Assembly (NCBI RefSeq): GCF_009866805.1 | Contig: NZ_SIZW01000042.1 | Location: forward strand, 248,001-312,000 | DNA length: 64,000 bases | Reading direction: 5' to 3' | DNA from: Schauerella aestuarii | GTDB lineage: Bacteria; Pseudomonadota; Gammaproteobacteria; Burkholderiales; Burkholderiaceae_B | Shown here: piece after piece, positions 59,004 to 64,000 of the stretch | Layout: each line of letters begins with the position of its first letter | How positions within the stretch are numbered: position 1 is the first letter of the stretch | The notes under the pieces: model-generated | Told to the model about the DNA's origin: nothing | What the model saw: the letters and a program-made list of their open reading frames with translations, nothing else | Database searches by the model: none | Translations under genes and position numbers: made by a program

Positions 59004-61235
59004 ATGACCATCATGGCCAAATTCGAATCATCAGTGTCTTCATCGTCCGCGTCCGGCACGTCTTTGACGCCAGCGGCTGGGCTTGCGCCTGCGCCGGATC
59101 GGCTTGACACCGCCACTGCTGCGGCCGCTGCGACCCCGTCTCCGGTCAAGCCGCCGCGTCCCTCATCCGGCGCTTTGCTGGTACCCGCGCTCATCGATAG
59201 CCTGCGCAAACTCTCGCCCGCAGCGCAGATCAAGAACCCCGTCATGTTCGTGGTCTACATCGGCAGTCTGCTGACCACGGTGCTGTGGATCATGGCGCTG
59301 AACGGCACTGCCGATGCGCCTGCGGGCTTTATCCTCGCCATTGCCGTCTGGCTGTGGTTCACCGTGTTGTTCGCGAACTTTGCCGAGGCGCTGGCCGAGG
59401 GGCGCGGCAAGCAGCAGGCGGCCGCCTTGCGCGGCTTGCGCACCACGGTGGTGGCGCGGGTGCTGAAGGATTTCAAGCCCGGCGATGCGGGGGCTGCCAC
59501 ACCGGCCACGTGGCGCGAACGCAGCGCGGCCCGCGCGTCGGGCGACCTGCGTCGCGGCAACGTCGTGCTGGTGGAGGCCGGCGACACGATTCCCGGCGAT
59601 GGCCTGGTATTGGCGGGCGTCGCATCCGTCGATGAAAGCGCCATTACCGGTGAGTCCGCGCCGGTCATCCGCGAGTCCGGTGGCGATTTTTCATCCGTCA
59701 CCGGCGGCACACGCGTGCTTTCCGACTGGTTGTTCGTGCAGATTGCGGCCGACCCGGGCGAGAGCTTTCTGGATCGCATGATCGGCATGGTCGAAGGCGC
59801 CAAGCGCCATAAAACGCCCAACGAAATCGCACTGACGATTTTGCTGGTGGGTTTGACGATGGTGTTTCTGCTCGTCGTGATCACGCTGCTGCCATTCTCG
59901 ATTTTCGCCGTGGGCAGTGCGGGCGCGGGGGAGGCCGTCTCGGTGACCGTTCTGGTGGCCTTGTTGGTGTGTTTGATTCCCACCACGATCGGCGGTCTTT
60001 TGTCGGCTATCGGCGTGGCCGGAATGAGCCGCATGATGCAGGCGAACGTGATCGCAACCTCGGGCCGTGCCGTGGAGGCGGCAGGCGATGTGGATGTGCT
60101 GTTGCTCGACAAAACCGGCACCATCACCTACGGCAATCGCCAGGCGGCGACGTTCGTACCCGCGCCCGGCGTCAGCGCGCAGGCTTTGGCGCACGCGGCC
60201 AGATTGGCGTCGCAAGCCGACGAGACGCCGGAAGGGCGCAGTATCGTGATGCTTGCCGATCGCGTGGATCAACAGGGCGGTGGGGCCGTGGCGCCTGATG
60301 CTGTCTTCGTCGCCTTCACAGCGCAGACGCGGATGAGCGGCGTGGATCTGAACGGCCGCCGCATTCGGAAAGGCTCGGTCGACGCGATCGACGGCTGGGT
60401 GAGCACGCAGGGTGCAAAGGTGCCGGAGGCGTGCCGCCGCGCCGCCGACGACGTGGCTCGGCGGGGCAGCACGCCCTTGATGGTGAGCGACGACGATCGC
60501 GTCCTGGGCGTGATCGAATTGAAAGACATCGTCAAACCCGATATCCAGGCGCGCTTCGGCGAGTTGCGCCGCATGGGCATCAAGACGGTCATGATCACGG
60601 GCGATAACCGGTTGACCGCGGCGTCGATTGCCGCGGAAGCGGGCGTGGACGACTTTCTGGCCGAAGCCACGCCCGAAGCCAAGCTCAAACTGATCCGCAC
60701 CTATCAGGCAGAAGGCCGCCTGGTGGCGATGACGGGCGACGGTACCAACGACGCACCGGCGTTGGCGCAGGCCGACGTGGCCGTGGCGATGAACTCCGGC
60801 ACGCAGGCGGCCAAGGAGGCAGGCAATATGGTGGACCTGGACTCCAATCCCACCAAGCTCATCGAGATCGTCGAGATCGGCAAGCAGATGCTCATGACCC
60901 GCGGCGCATTGACCACGTTCAGCGTGGCGAACGATATCGCGAAATACTTCGCGATCATTCCCGCCGCCTTCATCACGGTCTATCCGCAGTTGGGCCTGCT
61001 CAACATCATGGGCCTGGCCACACCGGCGTCGGCGATCCTGTCGGCCGTGATCTTCAATGCGCTCATCATCGTCGCGCTGATTCCGCTTGCTTTGAAAGGC
61101 GTGCGCTATCGGCCGCTGGGTGCTGCGGTGCTGCTGCGCCGCAATCTGCTCGTCTACGGCCTGGGTGGCCTGCTGGTGCCGTTTGCCGGCATCAAGATCA
61201 TCGATCTGATTCTGGTGGCAGGCGGGTGGGTGTGA
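59004..61235 (+). CDS. kdpB: KdpB, P-type ATPase subunit
   Basis: The catalytic P-type ATPase subunit, 743 residues, against about 680 in E. coli. The extra length is an N-terminal tail of about 50 residues rich in Ser, Ala, Thr and Pro. Motifs: [16 protein letters not shown] (actuator TGES), [13 protein letters not shown] (phospho-Asp), [21 protein letters not shown] and [21 protein letters not shown]. All required motifs are present. Start ATG at 59004 or ATG at 59013. Confidence 0.95.
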   Translation: MTIMAKFESSVSSSSASGTSLTPAAGLAPAPDRLDTATAAAAATPSPVKPPRPSSGALLVPALIDSLRKLSPAAQIKNPVMFVVYIGSLLTTVLWIMALNGTADAPAGFILAIAVWLWFTVLFANFAEALAEGRGKQQAAALRGLRTTVVARVLKDFKPGDAGAATPATWRERSAARASGDLRRGNVVLVEAGDTIPGDGLVLAGVASVDESAITGESAPVIRESGGDFSSVTGGTRVLSDWLFVQIAADPGESFLDRMIGMVEGAKRHKTPNEIALTILLVGLTMVFLLVVITLLPFSIFAVGSAGAGEAVSVTVLVALLVCLIPTTIGGLLSAIGVAGMSRMMQANVIATSGRAVEAAGDVDVLLLDKTGTITYGNRQAATFVPAPGVSAQALAHAARLASQADETPEGRSIVMLADRVDQQGGGAVAPDAVFVAFTAQTRMSGVDLNGRRIRKGSVDAIDGWVSTQGAKVPEACRRAADDVARRGSTPLMVSDDDRVLGVIELKDIVKPDIQARFGELRRMGIKTVMITGDNRLTAASIAAEAGVDDFLAEATPEAKLKLIRTYQAEGRLVAMTGDGTNDAPALAQADVAVAMNSGTQAAKEAGNMVDLDSNPTKLIEIVEIGKQMLMTRGALTTFSVANDIAKYFAIIPAAFITVYPQLGLLNIMGLATPASAILSAVIFNALIIVALIPLALKGVRYRPLGAAVLLRRNLLVYGLGGLLVPFAGIKIIDLILVAGGWV

Positions 61236-61335
61236 TGCCGGGCGGCTCGTCCATCAACCCGCCTTTCTTTCGTTAATCTCTTCCACCGCTTGGCACTGCA
61301 TGCGTCAGGCGGGTCTACCGATTCTGGAGTTCTTC

Positions 61336-61950
61336 ATGGCTATCTCGACCGCTATTGATTCACCCCCCCGCGCCGGCATTTTCCGGCCCGCGCTGGTCTG
61401 CCTCGTGGCGCTCTCCGTGCTGACGGGGCTGCTGTATCCGCTGGCGACCACTGGCGTGGCCTCGCTGGCATTTCCGCAGCAAAGCAGCGGTTCGCTGATC
61501 GAGCGCAACGGCGTCGTCGTGGGGTCGTCCTTGATCGGGCAGGCGTTCAGCACGCCCGAGTACTTCTGGAGCCGGCCGTCGGCCACCGCGCCCATGGCGT
61601 ACAACGCTGCCGCCTCCGGCGGGTCCAATCTCGGCCCCAGCAACCCGGCACTGGCGCAGGCGGTGCAGGCTCGCGTGGCCGCATTGCGTGCCGCCGATCC
61701 GGGCAATCCTGCACCGATTCCGGTCGATTTGATTGCGGCGTCGGCCAGCGGTCTCGATCCGCATATCAGCCCGGCGGCAGCGCAGTTTCAGGCCGCCCGC
61801 GTCGCGCGCGCGCGGGGTTTGTCGACCGCGGACGTGCAAAATGCCATCGCGGCGCACACCGATACGCCATTGCTGGCTATATTGGGCGAGCCTGCTGTAA
61901 ATGTGTTGACGCTGAATCTGGCGTTGGACCGAATGGCGCCGCCCAAGTAA
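61336..61950 (+). CDS. kdpC: KdpC, potassium-transporting ATPase subunit C
   Basis: A 204-residue subunit with one N-terminal membrane segment (FRPALVCLVALSVLTGLLYPLATTGVA). The KdpC core follows: GSLIERNGVVVGSSLIGQAFSTPEYFWSRPSATAPMAYNAAASGGSNLGPSNP. It stabilises the complex and aids ATP binding. ATG at 61336 follows CTGGAG. It is separated from kdpB by 100 bp. Confidence 0.95.
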   Translation: MAISTAIDSPPRAGIFRPALVCLVALSVLTGLLYPLATTGVASLAFPQQSSGSLIERNGVVVGSSLIGQAFSTPEYFWSRPSATAPMAYNAAASGGSNLGPSNPALAQAVQARVAALRAADPGNPAPIPVDLIAASASGLDPHISPAAAQFQAARVARARGLSTADVQNAIAAHTDTPLLAILGEPAVNVLTLNLALDRMAPPK

Positions 61951-61983
61951 TGGCTTTAACACTGATCGATACGCACGCCGCCG

Positions 61984-64000
61984 ATGGCCTTATCCGATAA
62001 CGCGCGACCCGACCCCGATCGACTGCTGCGGGCGCTCGACGTGGCCGAGCAGGACGCCGCCCGCGGCAAGTTGCGAATCTACTTCGGGGCTTCGGCGGGT
62101 GTGGGCAAAACCTACGCGATGCTGCAGGCCGCGCTCGGGCTCCTGGCGCAGGGTGGCGATGTACTCGTGGGTGTGGTCGAAACGCATGCGCGGCGCGACA
62201 CCCAGGCGTTGCTCGATCGCCTGCCGGTGTTGCCGCGGCTCGGCGTGGCCTACCGCGGGCACGAACTCAGCGAATTCGATCTCGACGGCGCACTCGCGCG
62301 CAAGCCGGCCCTCCTGTTGGTGGATGAGCTTGCGCATACCAACGCACCGGGATCGCGGCACGCCAAGCGCTGGCAGGACGTGCAGGAACTGCTGGCTGCG
62401 GGCATCCACGTTTGGACCACCGTCAACGTGCAGCATCTCGACAGTTTGAATGAGGCCGTGGGCGGCATCACAGGTGTGCCTGTGTGGGAGACCGTGCCCG
62501 ATGCCGTTTTCGACGCTGCCGATGAAGTCATTCTGGTGGATCTGCCGGTCGATGAGCTGTTGACCCGCATGAAGCAAGGGAAGGTATATGTGCCCGAACA
62601 GGCGCGGCACGCCACCCGCAACTTCTTTCGCAAAGGCAACCTTTTCGCGTTGCGGGAACTCGCCTTGCGCCGCACGGCCGACCATGTCGACGACGACATG
62701 CAAGCCTATCGGCAGGATCGCGCCATCGGTGAGGTGTGGCGCACGCGCGAAGCGGTCCTGGCTTGCGTGGGTGGCGATGACGATGCCGAAGCGATCGTGC
62801 GCAGCGCGCATCGTTTGAGTCAGCAACTCGAATGCGATCTGCATGTGGTCACCGTCGAAACCTTGCGTGTGGCGCCGCTGCCCACGGCGACGCACGACCG
62901 CCTGCAGGCGGTGCTGGCAATGGCCACGGGGTGGGGCGCACGGTGCGAAACGCTGGGTGGCGGCGATCTGGTCGATGCCGTGGCGCAGTACATTCAGCGT
63001 CACAACATCACCAAAGTGGCGCTGGGCCGCAGGCAGCGACGGCCGCGCGGATTGCGCTGGTCGTTATCGAGCCTGCTTGCGGGGGCTGTTGCGCCAGCCT
63101 GGTCCTGGCACCGGCATCGCCTGGCCGATCAGTTGGCCGCGCGTTGCCCGGATATCGACTTGATCCGCGTGGCGGCGGTGGCTCCGGGTACGGCGCGCGT
63201 GGCGGCGCCTTCCATGCCGGCGAGCTCGCCGGCGATCGCGGCCGCCCAGGCCAAGGGAGATGGCCGAGCGGATAGGGCTCGCACGGCGCGTGGCGCAGGC
63301 GGTTCTCCAAATGGGATGCGCGCGGCGGGCGCTTACGTGTGGGCGAGCGTCTATTGTGCGCTGGCGGCCGGGCTATCGGCGCTGGTCTTTCCCGTGCTGC
63401 ACCAGACCAACATTGTCATGCTGTTTTTGCTTGCGGTGGTCGGGGTTGGGCTGCGGCTGGGTCGCGGACCCGCCGCGTTTTCCGCAGTCGTCAGCGTAGC
63501 GCTCTTCGATTTCTTTTTCGTCCAGCCCATCGCGTCGTTCGCCGTTTCGGATGTTCAGTACCTGGTCACCTTCGCGGTGCTGCTGGGCGTGGGCATTCTG
63601 GTCGGACAACTGACCGCAGGATTGCGCATGCAGGCCGAGCGGTCCGTGAAGCGTGAAGCCGATGCACGCGGCTTGTACGAGTTCGCGCGCGAACTATCCG
63701 CCGCGCTTGTGCCAGAGCAGATCGTCGGTTCGGTCACGGCTTTCGTGGCCGCTGGATTTGGCTCGCATTGCACGGTCTATATTTTGGGCCTGGACGATCG
63801 CTTGCGTCTGGCGCAGTCCGATGCGGGGCAGGGCGCCCGTCCCGACGTCGCCGTGGCGCAGTGGGTGTGCGATCACGGTCAGACGGCCGGGGCAGGCACG
63901 GCAACGCTGGCCACGCAGACGATGCTGTATCTGCCTTTGAAGGCGCCGATGCGCACGCGCGGCGTGTTGGTCGTGGACGATCCCGCTGCCGCCGGCCTGC
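61984..64000 (+). CDS. kdpD: KdpD sensor kinase, N-terminal 672 residues (runs off the window)
   Basis: A histidine kinase that senses K+ limitation and turns on the kdp operon with KdpE. Seen here: the N-terminal KdpD domain with GKLRIYFGASAGVGKTYAML (Walker A), VVETHARRDTQALL, LLVDELAHTNAPGSRHAKRWQDV and VWTTVNVQHLDSLNE. The USP-like part is around residues 255-390. Four closely spaced membrane segments follow (about 450-550), then the start of a GAF domain (GLYEFARELSAALVPEQIVGSV). The frame is open to the right edge; the kinase core lies outside. ATG at 61984, 33 bp after kdpC. Confidence 0.95.
   Translation, partial: MALSDNARPDPDRLLRALDVAEQDAARGKLRIYFGASAGVGKTYAMLQAALGLLAQGGDVLVGVVETHARRDTQALLDRLPVLPRLGVAYRGHELSEFDLDGALARKPALLLVDELAHTNAPGSRHAKRWQDVQELLAAGIHVWTTVNVQHLDSLNEAVGGITGVPVWETVPDAVFDAADEVILVDLPVDELLTRMKQGKVYVPEQARHATRNFFRKGNLFALRELALRRTADHVDDDMQAYRQDRAIGEVWRTREAVLACVGGDDDAEAIVRSAHRLSQQLECDLHVVTVETLRVAPLPTATHDRLQAVLAMATGWGARCETLGGGDLVDAVAQYIQRHNITKVALGRRQRRPRGLRWSLSSLLAGAVAPAWSWHRHRLADQLAARCPDIDLIRVAAVAPGTARVAAPSMPASSPAIAAAQAKGDGRADRARTARGAGGSPNGMRAAGAYVWASVYCALAAGLSALVFPVLHQTNIVMLFLLAVVGVGLRLGRGPAAFSAVVSVALFDFFFVQPIASFAVSDVQYLVTFAVLLGVGILVGQLTAGLRMQAERSVKREADARGLYEFARELSAALVPEQIVGSVTAFVAAGFGSHCTVYILGLDDRLRLAQSDAGQGARPDVAVAQWVCDHGQTAGAGTATLATQTMLYLPLKAPMRTRGVLVVDDPAAAGL

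Overview
This window is high-GC DNA from a betaproteobacterium of the order Burkholderiales. The best guess is Alcaligenaceae (the Bordetella/Achromobacter sphere). The reasons are three orphan tripartite-tricarboxylate (Bug-type) binding proteins, a complete Wsp chemosensory cluster, an FeeM-like acyltransferase beside a c-di-GMP enzyme, a classical autotransporter and a Liv-type ABC transporter tied to catabolic genes. The species cannot be named from the sequence. No rRNA, tRNA, CRISPR array, insertion sequence or prophage was seen.

Layout. Positions 1-7711 hold the Wsp surface-sensing pathway (wspA end, then wspB-C-D-E-F-R, mostly with overlapping stops and starts), which ends in a diguanylate cyclase with an intact inhibitory site. 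Positions 7740-12626 hold a membrane metallophosphoesterase, three small envelope or stress-type genes (DUF883, glycine-zipper protein, SYLF lipoprotein), a TetR regulator and xerD. Positions 12716-15907 hold pxpB-pxpC-pxpA (5-oxoprolinase) followed by a MarR regulator.

The most unusual part is 15915-29298 on the minus strand. It is one uninterrupted run of 13 genes: a metal-dependent amidohydrolase, a three-subunit molybdenum hydroxylase with a CoxG-like protein, a DUF1116 (AllG/YlbE-like) protein, a short-chain dehydrogenase, a 2-oxoglutarate/Fe(II)-type oxygenase, and a complete branched-chain-amino-acid-type ABC transporter. Genes mostly overlap or nearly touch. The region in front carries four GGYATRCC-like sites. 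It reads as a dedicated uptake and degradation pathway for an unknown, probably nitrogen-containing, compound.

Positions 29627-34313 (minus) hold psd, a seven-helix sensor GGDEF-EAL protein and an FeeM-like N-acyl amino acid synthase. Positions 34994-40555 (minus) hold a LacI regulator, a binding-protein ABC importer and a GpdQ-like phosphodiesterase in one overlapping operon. Positions 40803-44986 (plus) hold a KDG-type permease, a DUF1537 kinase, PdxA2 and a GntR regulator, matching the D-threonate-type pathway, behind a striking 33-bp inverted repeat. A 10-codon micro-ORF with its own promoter and terminator follows.

Positions 45762-56723 hold orphan Bug proteins, a DapA-family aldolase/synthase, FadR-type and LysR regulators, an autotransporter and a D-aminoacylase. 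Positions 57013-64000 hold the high-affinity potassium system: a small leader ORF, kdpF, kdpA, kdpB, kdpC and the start of kdpD, which runs off the window.
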